64,000 nt of DNA. It comes from Fulvia fulva (taxonomy: Eukaryota > Ascomycota > Dothideomycetes > Mycosphaerellales > Mycosphaerellaceae). The notes beneath the pieces are model-generated. The model saw nothing but the letters and a program-made list of their open reading frames with translations. It was not told the origin of the DNA and searched no databases. Where the stretch lies: assembly GCF_020509005.1 (NCBI RefSeq), contig NC_063012.1, positions 10,416,001 to 10,480,000 of the forward strand, written 5' to 3'. Made by a program: the position numbers and the translations under genes. Positions 11,289-21,434 of the stretch are shown piece after piece (positions within the stretch are counted from its first letter, which is position 1; every line of letters begins with the position of its first letter).

Positions 11289-13390
11289 ATGACCGGAAAG
11301 ATGCTGTCGCCAGTAGCATTGACTAGCTTCTTGTTCTGTCTGCACGCATTTGCTTGGACACCAGGGCGATCAGCGAATGCTTCAGTCTACCATCAACCAT
11401 CTGGTTCGAAGAGCATCTGTAAGCCTACTCCAACAGCAGAACCAACCGCATCGGTATGCTGACCTCCTGCATAATGTGTAACTCTACTCACGGTAACAGG
11501 TTCCTGCGACATGCTCAGCTACTCGTACAACAACTTACAAGCAGTTTTCGTACACTGTCCTGACAACAACACGATATGCTACAGCTGTTCCCGCACCCTT
11601 GACGATTGACAGCTCATATGGACCACCCTTCAGTCAAGCTTCGACGCTCCTGCCAGCAAACGCAACATACACAACGTACTCACTGAACCGTGACTTTACG
11701 ACACTCCAAGACGGGCAGTATGGTCAGGGTGCCTATGCGCGACTCTGGAGTCCTTTGACCTATAACACAAGCGTCCCGTTCACCACGACCGCTACTCCAA
11801 CTCCTGTAGCTAGTAGCGAGCTGGTATTTCCTCCCGCTCTTTACACAGCATGCCCACAGCAGGCAGACACATGCCTTGATTGCTACAAGCTACCCGAAGA
11901 CTTCCTCTGGGGCGTTGCAGGCAGTGCCTTCCAGATCGAAGGAGGTCTGACTGAAGCTGGTAGAGGCCCAAGTGGACTTGACGTTCTTGGAGCGTTGCCC
12001 AATACGGAGGACTATGCCAATGCTGAAGTTTCCAACATGAACTACTGGCTCTATAAGCAAGACATTGCTCGGCTCGCTGCTATTGGTATACCGAATTACT
12101 CCTTTTCGATCTCTTGGACTCGCATTGTGCCATTCGGCGAAGTCGGTAGCCCAATCAACGCTGCTGGGTTGGAACATTATGAAGACTTGATCAACACCTG
12201 TATCGAATATGGTATCAGGCCGATCGTCACGCTTTCGCACAATGATGCACCACTCAACTTGACCTGTAAGTAGGGTTACAATAGGAAGACCTACCCCTAC
12301 TGACCGTACACAGACCAGGATCCACGCTTCGCCGATGCGTTCTTGTATTATGCTAAAGAGGTGATGACCCGGTATAGCGATCGTGTTTCGCACTGGGTCA
12401 CTCTCAACGAGCCTAACATCAACTTTGCCACTGACCACTACTCTGTGCCTCACATTCTGATGGGTCATGCGAAGGTGTACCACTGGTACAAGGAGGTCTT
12501 GAAAGGCGCAGGCCTCGTCACCATCAAGTTCGCCAACAATCTCGCTTTACCACTTGACAGTACGAACCCAGACGACACGCGAGCAGCCCTGCGCTATCAG
12601 GACTATATTTTGGGCATCATGAGCAACCCAATTTACTTGGTACTTCAATACCCAGCTGAAGTGTTGAACACGACAGGCATCAATCTGACAGCATTGACGG
12701 CCGATGAGCTCTCCTACATCAATGGGACATCCGATTACTGGTCGTTTGATCCTTACACGGCGGGCTTTGCAACGAGCCCCGAGGGCGGCATTGATGCTTG
12801 TGCCGCCAATATCAGTGATCCTCTCTGGCCTACGTGCGTGGTCAACACCAATGTTCAGCAGGATGGATGGCTGAACGGACAAGGTAAGTCGAGGCGAGAT
12901 CGTGCATACCCACTGGGAGTCTAACCATTATACAGGCAGTTACGCATACGCATACCTCACGCCTCAATATGTTCGGCAACAACTTGGGTTCGCTTGGAAC
13001 ATGTACAAGCCTAAAGGTGTTCTCATCGCGGAATTCGGGTTCAATCCTTTCATGGAGAATGCGAAAACCCTGGTCGCCCAACAGTATGATCTGGAGCGGA
13101 CGTTGTACTACCAATGGTTCCTACGAGATATGCTGAAAAGCATGTACGAGGACGGTGTCAATGTGATTGGAGCACTGGCTTGGAGCTTTGTGGATAACGA
13201 TGAGGTCACTTCAGTAAGTTGTCCTGTGGATATGAATTTGGAGGATGCTTTGAGCTATGCTGACTTCTTACAGTACTATCAGCAATACGGCCTGCAGCAT
13301 GTGAATAGGACCAATGGCGAGTTCACCAGGTCCTACAAACAAAGTATCTTTGATTTCGTAGACTTCTTCCACGAGTTTGTAGAGACATAG
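11289..13390 (+). CDS. Glycoside hydrolase family 1 (beta-glucosidase-like), secreted
   Basis: Five exons: 11289-11453, 11500-12265, 12314-12883, 12936-13213 and 13274-13390 (introns of 46, 48, 52 and 60 nt), about 631 aa. A signal peptide (MTGKMLSPVALTSFLFCLHA) is followed by a Ser/Thr-rich stretch of roughly 100 residues and then the GH1 barrel. The barrel starts at LPEDFLWGVAGSAFQIEG. The acid/base motif is TLNEPN. The nucleophile Glu lies in LIAEFGFN, where most GH1 enzymes have ENG. Many N-glycosylation sequons fit secretion. The last intron is 60 nt and has no in-frame stop, so retention would add 20 residues. I splice it because this joins SFVDNDEVTS directly to YYQQYGLQHV, as in other GH1 C-termini. 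Confidence 0.85.
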
Positions 13391-13882
13391 CGAGATACAT
13401 GCCGCGTGTCTGCGGACAGGTCCATCGCCCAGGTCCCTCAGCTGCGCCGGATCTTCCAAAGTCTGAGTTCTAGACCCTGGTTGTAAGCTTGAAAATGCTC
13501 GACACGTAACGAGTATGCAATACACCTTGCGGAAGGGTTAGAAGGGTAAGAGTTAGGGTAGTTAGGCAGGGTCATGCAATATCTTTCAGAAAAGTCGCCT
13601 TCGCGTATTGATTGGAATTGGTTAGCATTTGATAGGGTGCCGAGGGACCTGCGCAGTGGGCCTGTCCGTAGACACTGGGGAGATACAGGTACTTCACCAA
13701 ATATCAGCCGGCCACTGTCAATCTCGATGCCCCACTTTACAGATCTACATAACAGCTGCAGCACACGCGATACAACATTGAAGCAAACAGAATCACAAGA
13801 GTTTGGTGACAGTAGCTCAGTAATTCGCCATACGTGCATGAGTCGTTGCTGAGGCGTGACACGCTCGACCGAGCTTACGAAC
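13391..13882. other. Intergenic region
   Basis: 3' of the GH1 gene and 5' of NMT1. Only short frames; no RNA gene seen. Confidence 0.4.
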
Positions 13883-15613
13883 ATGGCGGACAAGACAGCC
13901 AAGCAGGGCACTGCAGATGCTCAGCTCGCTACCGACATTGCAGACCGATCACTAGACGACCCTGCAAAGACATCGAAAGCCGCAGACGACCTTGCAGCAG
14001 GCACCAACAACGACGAGGATGTCGATGACAATGAAGAAGACGAAGCGGGAGAGGCAGATGCGGCAGGCAGCCCAAATGCGAAGAAGAAGCGCAAGCCACG
14101 AAAGAAGAAGAAGAAGGCAGATGCTGCAGACGAGGCAGATGTGATATCACCACAAGCACAGACACAAGGACTACCGTCAAACAAGCCCGTATCTGCCAAC
14201 GACATTCCAGCGCTGCTCCAGCAACTACAACTTTCGGCGCCGAACAAGAAAGAGGGCAAGGCGCCGGAAGATTACAAGTTCTGGAATACACAGCCTGTGC
14301 CCAAGTTCAGAGAGCCTAATCTCCTACAGACGACAAGCGGCGGAGAGGGTGAGGCAAAGCCAGAGGGACCCATCCTCCCCAGCGAAATCTGCAGAAAGAG
14401 TGCGAAGGCCGAGCCTGAAAAGCTAGTGGACGGGTTTGAGTGGTGTGAGATTGATCTTGAGGATAAAGAGGAGCTGCAAGAGTTCTACGATCTGCTCTTC
14501 AACCATTACGTTGAAGACACAGACGGCTCCTTCCGCTTCAACTACTCCGTCGAATTCCTCGCATGGGCGCTGAAGCCGCCCGGCTGGAAGAAGGAATGGC
14601 ACATCGGTGTAAGGACAAAGTCGACAGCAGATGGAAAGAAGGGCAAGCTCGTAGCATCGATCACTGGTATCCCCGTCACACTCTTGGTCAGAGGCCAGAA
14701 GGTTAACGCGAGCGAGATCAACTTCCTTGCGATTCATAGAAAGCTTCGCAACAAGCGTCTCGCTCCCGTGCTGATCAAAGAAGTCACAAGAAGATGCTAC
14801 TTGAACGGCATCTACCAGGCGCTCTACACCGCCGGCACCCTGCTACCAACACCAATTAGCACATGTCGATACTTCCACAGGTCGCTTGATTGGGAGCATC
14901 TCTACAAAACTGGCTTCAGTCATCTGCCACCGGGCACTACCGAGCTCAGGCAGAAGTACAAGTACAGAGTCGAGTCACAGACTGCAATCAAGGGACTCCG
15001 CCCTATGAAGCCTGCTGATATTCCAGCGGTCAAGGATCTGCTTGTGCGATACTCTGAGCGCTTCCAGCTTAGGCAGGAGTTCACCGACGAGGAAATCGCT
15101 CACTGGATATGCTCAGATACTTCAAAGAGTGTGGTGTGGAGCTACGTCGTGGAGGAGAATGGCAAGATTACTGACTTCATCTCGTACTACTTGCTTGAGG
15201 TAAGCTTGCATTACGCCACAAATCTTGATACCGATGCTGACACGATACAGTCCACAGTGCTCCGTGCATCGAGAAGGGAGACGATCCGCGCCGCTTACCT
15301 CTACTACTACGCCACCGATACAGCTTTTGCTAAGGGCAAGAAGCAAGAAGTTCAAGAAGGCTTGCAGTCGCGACTACAAGCCCTTGTCCACGATGCGCTC
15401 ATCCTGGCCAAGAAGGATGACTTCCACGTCTTCAATGCACTCACACTACTCGACAACCCGCTCTTCTTGAAGGAGGAAAAGTTCGAACCAGGTGACGGCA
15501 AGCTGCACTACTACCTCTTCAACTGGCGGACAGCGTTGCTACCTGGTGGCATCGATGCGAAGAATAACATCGATACCACGAAGATGGGTGGTGTTGGTGT
15601 GGTCATGCTATAA
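13883..15613 (+). CDS. NMT1: Glycylpeptide N-tetradecanoyltransferase (N-myristoyltransferase)
   Basis: Two exons, 13883-15199 and 15251-15613, about 559 aa. The 51-nt intron 15200-15250 (GTAAGC...ACAG) has no in-frame stop; splicing gives YYLLESTVLR. The N-terminus is acidic and then Lys-rich (KKKRKPRKKKKK), the usual ribosome-association region. The catalytic core includes EINFLAIHRKLRNKRLAP and LIKEVTRRCYLNGIYQALYT. The C-terminus MGGVGVVML ends in the Leu whose carboxylate acts as the catalytic base in the family. The enzyme transfers myristate from myristoyl-CoA to N-terminal glycines during translation. The open frame extends nine codons upstream without a better start. Confidence 0.96.
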   Translation: MADKTAKQGTADAQLATDIADRSLDDPAKTSKAADDLAAGTNNDEDVDDNEEDEAGEADAAGSPNAKKKRKPRKKKKKADAADEADVISPQAQTQGLPSNKPVSANDIPALLQQLQLSAPNKKEGKAPEDYKFWNTQPVPKFREPNLLQTTSGGEGEAKPEGPILPSEICRKSAKAEPEKLVDGFEWCEIDLEDKEELQEFYDLLFNHYVEDTDGSFRFNYSVEFLAWALKPPGWKKEWHIGVRTKSTADGKKGKLVASITGIPVTLLVRGQKVNASEINFLAIHRKLRNKRLAPVLIKEVTRRCYLNGIYQALYTAGTLLPTPISTCRYFHRSLDWEHLYKTGFSHLPPGTTELRQKYKYRVESQTAIKGLRPMKPADIPAVKDLLVRYSERFQLRQEFTDEEIAHWICSDTSKSVVWSYVVEENGKITDFISYYLLEVSLHYATNLDTDADTIQSTVLRASRRETIRAAYLYYYATDTAFAKGKKQEVQEGLQSRLQALVHDALILAKKDDFHVFNALTLLDNPLFLKEEKFEPGDGKLHYYLFNWRTALLPGGIDAKNNIDTTKMGGVGVVML

Positions 15614-15744
15614 CGTCGGCCTCCTAAATGCAGGAAATCTTGTGAACGAAAGCGGTATCCATCACGAAGGGAACGCCTAGCGCTCAGAACAGGTAGACCG
15701 TTAGGAATACTCAACGACACCAAGCCAAACGTGATTCACGCACC

Positions 15745-17750
15745 TCACCCCCTCGCCCTCAAATCTTCCTTAATCATGTCCGCCCCCATCTCCGCAGTAG
15801 CATACACACTCGTCACAATATTTCCCCTCGGCTCAACCGGAAAAAACACTCGCATCCACCACCCTCAAATTCCTCGTCCCATGCACCACAAGCCTCTCAT
15901 TCACCACCCCTCCTAGCTCCTCCGGCATCATCGCACACGTCCCTGAGGGGTGGTAATTACTCTCCGCGCACGCCCTCGCCATCTCGATCGCTGCCTCGAG
16001 ACTCAGCGCATCGTGGCCCTCCGGGAGACGCCGGCCCCCGGGCTTGAGAAAGGAGGCGAGAGGTTGTGTTTGCGCGATTTTCTCGCATTGCATTATGTGC
16101 CGGGCGAAGATTTCGATGTCGAGGGGGTGGGAGAGGTAGTTTGTTTTGAGGGTTAATCTGGTGCGGAAGGAGGGGGAGGTGATGTGGATGCTGTGGACGT
16201 GGGTCGGGTCAGTGGTGCTTAGAAGGAAGAGGGCGTGCCTGGGCGACGTACCTCCCGGGTGAGAAAGGATGGGAGAGCTGTGTGTAGATTGTGAAGTAAT
16301 TTTCGGGCTCTGTGATGGCGAGTTTCTCGAGGATGCGGTCCCGTTGGGGGTGGTGTTGGCAGGTGACGCAGAGCATGGCTGCGCTGGGTTCGTCGGGGGA
16401 TTCGATGATCTTTCGTATGAAGGCGTGGTGTAATGCTTCGGCTTTGAAGTTTGGGGAGTTGGTTGGTGGGAGGTGTTTGTCGAGAAGTGCTTTGAGGTCT
16501 TCGCGTGGCTGGGGAGTTATGAAGTCGACCAGGGGCGTGTAGCCATACTGGGCTTGATGTCAGTGGATGCTGCGGAGTTTGTGGAGTTTTGATGCCTTAC
16601 GTTGTATCCTCCACCCCAAGAGAGCGGTCCACTGTGCGATTCGTCGTACTGCTTCATCGCTTGTTTGATCGCTTCAGGATCTCGAATCATCATGTCCGTT
16701 GTAGCAACGCCGTCGGCGACCTCGAAGCACGGGCCAGCCATCAGGTGATCCTGCAGGTTCTCTACGATGTAGATTAGCATCGAGGGCTGTAAGACGCCGG
16801 GCGCAACCTACCTCCCACATTAGGGTTATCAATCACATTCTCAATACCGTGAGCTTCGCAGAGCTCTTTCGATCCAATACCAGAGAGTTACAAGATCTGA
16901 AGAGAGCCATAGGTGCCTGCGCAGAGAATGACCTCTTTGGATGTGTGAGCCAAGTTTCGCTGTCCATGTCTATGGAATATCACGCCTGTAGCGGTGGCTG
17001 ACGAAGCAGTACCCTTCTCCAGCACGATCCGCTCAACATGTGCATCGACAATGACGCGAATATTGGGTCTGTCCTTGATGGGCTCGTAGTACTCCAACCC
17101 AGCAAAACTGCGCCGTCCAGTCTCTATATTGACACTAGATGGCGCAGTAAAGCCACCATTACCAATGCCATTAACCGGATTCCCATGACGCTGCAACGTC
17201 TTCCACGAGTCGATCCACGCCTTATGAAGTGGATTCAGGACCTGAGGAAACGATTGTTTGTTGGGTCCTGACGTACCAGTGAATTCCGAATCAAGATAAT
17301 CAATCCCAAGAGCTTCCTGAATCTCCTCCGAAGGCGGCACATGCATCTGAAACTTGCGGTAGTAGGGAGCCATAGACTCATGGTCCCAGCCTTCATTCCC
17401 CATTTCCGCCCAAGCATCGAGCCCGCTTTTCGAAGGGTAGATCAAGGCCATTAAATTGATCGCAGACGAACCGACGATACACTTGCCACGCGGGTGATCC
17501 ATTCGACGGCCGTTGAGACCTTCGTTGGGCTCTGACATGTACTACCAATCGCGCTCTGGGTCGCCGTGTAGTCCTACGAAGAGTCCCGGCGTGTACACTA
17601 GAGGATCGTCGTTGGCGTTCGCGCCGCCTCTAGCTTGAGGACGGACAGGGTTCGATCCTCGGTCAGTCGAGCAGCGAGGACACAGCCTGCTGTTCCTCTT
17701 CCTACGATTATCACATCGTATGTCTTGAGCTCTGCGGTCGTTGCCATCAT
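15745..17750 (-). pseudogene. GMC oxidoreductase (choline-dehydrogenase-like), multiply disabled
   Basis: A nearly full-length FAD-dependent GMC oxidoreductase can be followed on the minus strand: FAD motif YDVIIVGRGTAGCVLAARL, then HPRGKCIVGSSAIN, LSGIGSKEL, GENLQDH (across an intron at about 16753-16812), HPSGTCAMM and VEPRGNIVTSVYATAEMG. Further introns lie near 16552-16603 and 16200-16254. The frame is broken in four places: a 1-nt (or 4-nt) loss near 17622-17628 just after LEA; TAG at 17542-17544, where D-W-Q-Y would be expected; TAA at 16888-16890 between SLQIL and LSGIG; and one extra A in the A6 run at 15841-15846, which puts VFPVEPRG out of frame. Frameshifts alone could be sequencing errors, but the two stops make a real pseudogene more likely. 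Both stops could come from C-to-T changes at CA. Confidence 0.82.
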
Positions 17751-18525
17751 GAAGCCGATGCAGTTTGTAAAAGGTGGTTGAGCGCAGCGGGAGGCAACGA
17801 GCTTCTTGCACCAAAATCAAAGCTTTCCCCGTCGTCCACCCACCTGCTAATACATACATTTGGGTACTTGCCCTACTGGACATTCGGAGGTGAAGGATCG
17901 GGTCAGCCGAAGAATTCGCTTTGAGCTTTGGAAGATGTCGCGCGCCTTGGATTTTCAGGGCTGAGCAGCTCTGCAGCTCACACAGGAAGGTTGACACTAT
18001 CTCAGCTGTCAGTCGATCTAAAGCAACTAACCAGTCTCAAGCTCCAGTAAACATCGTGAGAGTTTGGGTACATACTCAGCTGTACCCATTCTGCTTCGCA
18101 CTCATGGCGCTGTGTTGCTGAGTTTCCCTCTTCGGCGACAGTACGAATGAACCGGACAGACGTATGGGTATGCTGTTCCTGATGACATTATAGTAGTTCG
18201 AATTCATGGCGCCTGTTGAAGCTGAAGCTATGCTTTGACATTCCATCGTTGGGTATCATCAGCCATTTGATTCTATCCTTCATTTCTGCCGTTACGAAGC
18301 ATATGTTGCCGCCCGATGCGCCGTTCGTGCTCGATCGTTCCTACGCTCCTCCAGTCTCTCCTACTCCTTGCCCGTGTTACAACTACCACCTTGACTTTAC
18401 ATCAGTATGCATCACACTGCTCCCATTCGCATCACTGCTTACTGTGGTAATCTTGCGTTCTTTACAGGACCGCCTATCGCGAGACAGCTTGTGTCAGCCA
18501 ATGCTCAGAGCGACAGCCAAAGGCT
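17751..18525. other. Intergenic region
   Basis: Upstream of the GMC pseudogene and downstream of ERV14. A 109-codon plus-strand frame (18216-18545) overlaps the ERV14 end and has no family character. Nothing else recognised. Confidence 0.4.
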
Positions 18526-19061
18526 TTACCGACTTTCATCCCTGATTAGAGCCACGATCATCGAGTAGAGGTAGAAGAAGAACATCAGCAGGTGGAAACC
18601 AAGCTTGATGAAGGACTCCTTCTTGTGTACGTTCAGCTTGCGGAAGATCTCGGTAGCGTCCAGCAGGTGCTGGTTCTCGAAGATCCTGCGATAGTCACAT
18701 CAGAACTGATGTATCCATGAAAGTTGTCTCCCGACTCTGTGCACTTACTTCTTCGCGTTCCAAGCAACAAGGGGCAGGTTCAAGAGCAACGGCAACCAAT
18801 AGCCATTGATCAAGAACAGGACAGTCAAGAATGCGTGGACGCCAGCTTCTGGGACAATGTACATGTTGAGGCGGTTGCAGAGGTCGATCGGGTTGATGTA
18901 GTCGCATTCGAGGTCGGAGTACATGATGGTGAAGAAGACTTGCAGGAAGAGGTTGACGGCATTGAGAAGGACGGCGAGCAGGAACAGCCTGGAGTGCCGT
19001 CAGCATGTGTATGGTGTTGCCTGTATCCTCCACGCGAAACATACCACGCCTCGCCTGACAT
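18526..19061 (-). CDS. ERV14: COPII cargo receptor ERV14 / cornichon homologue
   Basis: Three exons: 19061-19045 (only 17 nt), 18988-18749 and 18685-18526, with introns of 56 and 63 nt, 138 aa, the same length as yeast Erv14. After MSGEAW come [20 protein letters not shown] (membrane segment 1), the cornichon signature [17 protein letters not shown], a second hydrophobic segment ending [30 protein letters not shown], and a third segment [20 protein letters not shown]. The protein selects transmembrane cargo for COPII vesicles at the ER. No single open frame covers the gene, because the first exon is so short. Confidence 0.95.
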
Positions 19062-19532
19062 CTTGTCTATCTCCTAGCGCTCCCGGCTAGCACTGAAGGT
19101 CGCTGCTAGATGTGTGTGCTTCGTCGCAGAGTCGCGTGCTTGAGGGCGGTGGTAATGTAAATGCGGTCGAGTGTTTGCGGTCGGTGCGATTCCGTTGGGC
19201 GCTGGTTTGGAGCTAGATCTTCGGCTGGCTGGGAGGCCGCGCGTGGAAGCTGTCACGGATGATGGGAGGGTCTTATGTGCTGCGATGCTGAGCAGAGGCG
19301 ACGTGTTCGGGGAGATGCTCAAGCACGGTGCCTGGACAGCAAAGGCAAGACAAGAGCTATGGGCAAGGAAGAACAGTGTCAAGGTGTTTTGCGCATGAGC
19401 TCATCGGAGCCTTGGCACGGAAAGTGGGGCATTCACTAATACGCGAAACCGATTTGACAGTAAACATGTGCACGAATAACTATACATTCATTTGGGTATT
19501 GCAGTCGTACAGCTAGTATCTTGCTATCCCCG
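19062..19532. other. Intergenic region
   Basis: Upstream of ERV14 and downstream of MAP1. Nothing recognised beyond presumed promoter and 3' UTR. Confidence 0.4.
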
Positions 19533-20991
19533 TCATGCCGTAGTACCGTTTGTACCATTCGTTTTCGCCTCTCCATTCGCCTCTATCGCCTTGCCGTCGG
19601 CCATGAAACCCTCTGGCATCGGTTCTTTGCCTCCTGGAGAATCTTCGAGCCTCGCAGTCAAGATCTCGACTCCGTTCTCGGTCACCAGAAGAGTGTGCTC
19701 GAATTGGGCAGTCTTCGAGCCGTCCGACGTGACTGATGTCCAGTCATCGGGCCATGTCTTGTCTTTGTAAGATCCAATTGTGATCATGGGCTCGATCGTG
19801 AAGCACATGCCGGGCTTAGCCTCGCCAATCGCCTTGTTCTTTGCGTAATGCGGTACATTGGGTGCACAATGGAAAAGTTGGTTGATGCCGTGGCCGCAAT
19901 ATGTCTTCACCACCTGGCACTTCCGCGACTTGGCGACCTTCTCAATCGTATTGCCGTAGTCTCTGAACAGAGCACCAGGCTTGACCAGTTTGATGGCTTC
20001 GTCTAGGCAGTCTCGGGAAGCCTCGACGACACGAATATTATCGGGATCCTTGGCAGCTGAATCGCCAATGTAGTAGGTCTCGTTCAAATCGCCGTGGAAA
20101 CCGCCATGATACAGAGTCACGTCAATGTTGAGGATGTCGCCGTCTTTCAGTGGCCGGTGATCAGGAATGCCGTGGCAGATGACCTCGTTAGGACTTGTGC
20201 AGACCGACTTCGGGAAGTGGCAGTAGTTCAGCGGTGATGGGTAGGACTTTGATGGTCGTTAGTAAATGTCCGAATATAAGCCACTCGGAGGTAACCTACA
20301 TCGCGCTCCATGCACGCATCGTGCACAATCTTGTCGATCTGGTCGGTGGTGACTCCAGGCTTTGCGGCACGCGCCGCGATATCGAGCACTTCGCGAGCCA
20401 GCCGACACACTTTTCTCATGCCTTCTTGTTCTTGCTTGGTGAGAACCTTGATCTTGTTGCGACCGACGAATACCTAGCACGATCAGACCGACTGTCACCA
20501 CACACCCTTCGTCAAGCTTACCTGCTCGCTCTTCGGAATGCCATTGTGTGCGTAGTCAGGATGCCGTATCCGGTCCGGCACAGTACGACGTGGTGACAGC
20601 GGGTACACGGGTCTCAGAGTGCCCGTGAAAGGATACGAAGGGAAAGGGTTGAAGTGTCCATCTGCGTCTGGTAAGGACACGACCTTTGGTGGAATGACTT
20701 TGGATAGCATACTGTTCTGCGCCTTGTGTTGGGCCTTATGTGTACTCTGTGGGCTGTCAGCCAGTGTTCGCAACCGCAGAACTCTGCTGCCCAGGTGGTC
20801 ATCCTGCTCATTCGCTCGGGGCACTGACCTACCCAATTTCTCTTGAAGCAATCCTGACTGCAGAAGAAGGCCTCCTTCCCTAGCTTTTGGCATGTAGGAC
20901 ATTGTAGAGCTCCCGCATCGTTGTCGCAGTCGGCACCCTCACACGCCCGCTTCTTCTCGACTATGATCTCTTTCGCTGGCGCCTGGTCCAT
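19533..20991 (-). CDS. MAP1: Methionine aminopeptidase type 1 with N-terminal zinc finger
   Basis: Four exons: 20991-20833, 20746-20522, 20473-20300 and 20246-19533, with introns of 86, 48 and 53 nt, about 423 aa. The N-terminal Cys-rich part ([18 protein letters not shown] ... [12 protein letters not shown]) is the MYND-like zinc finger of eukaryotic type 1 enzymes, which contacts the ribosome. The peptidase core has both metal-binding aspartates ([19 protein letters not shown]), the His in [11 protein letters not shown], and the Glu residues in FTIEPM and AQFEHT. It removes the initiator Met from nascent proteins. A Gly/Thr/Asn-rich tail follows. It is divergently arranged with BNA4 across 443 bp. 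Confidence 0.95.
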
Positions 20992-21434
20992 CTTGGTTGG
21001 GTGAGGTGAGAATATGTGCCAGTCGCGAGAGGCGCTCTCGGTTTGTGGGTGTTGAAGATGCTAAAGTCTGCGTATGTGCGGCAAGCGACGAAGAAGCAAA
21101 GGACAAACCGCTGCACAGGTAGTCGTGTTCAGCAGGTGGATCTTGACAAAGATTAGTTCTATGCGGTTTGCGCCACACTTTCTGAGCGCCACAGTTCACA
21201 GACGCCGGCTGCGCGGAAGGCAAGCACGCGACATCGGATGTTCTGTTTGGCGTTTTTTTGATTTCAAACGGTCGTCATTGAATGGATAAGCCTAGACTCT
21301 TATAGAGTTGAGGCTCCTCTTCACGCGCACACTTCTTCTCCTTCACCACAAACAGACGCTGAACACCACGAGGTGCAAGACATGAGTTACACGCACTGCT
21401 ACACCTTGAACATCAAGCTCGCACGCGGTTAAGC
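20992..21434. promoter_or_regulatory. Divergent promoter region MAP1 / BNA4
   Basis: 443 bp between two divergently read start codons, so both promoters must lie here. No specific factor site claimed. Confidence 0.5.

Noticed and set aside
17640..17670. B-box-like string GGTTCGATCCTC suggesting a tRNA on the plus strand
   Set aside because: It is the antisense of LTEDRTLS in the GMC pseudogene. No A box or stems fit around it.
15745..17750. Strong RIP as the cause of the GMC lesions
   Set aside because: Only two changes fit the pattern and the region is not AT-rich; kept as a possibility only.
17542..17997. 151-codon minus-strand frame containing ANANDDPLVYTPGLFVG
   Set aside because: Its end is the out-of-frame continuation of the GMC pseudogene after its first frameshift; the beginning is unrelated upstream sequence.
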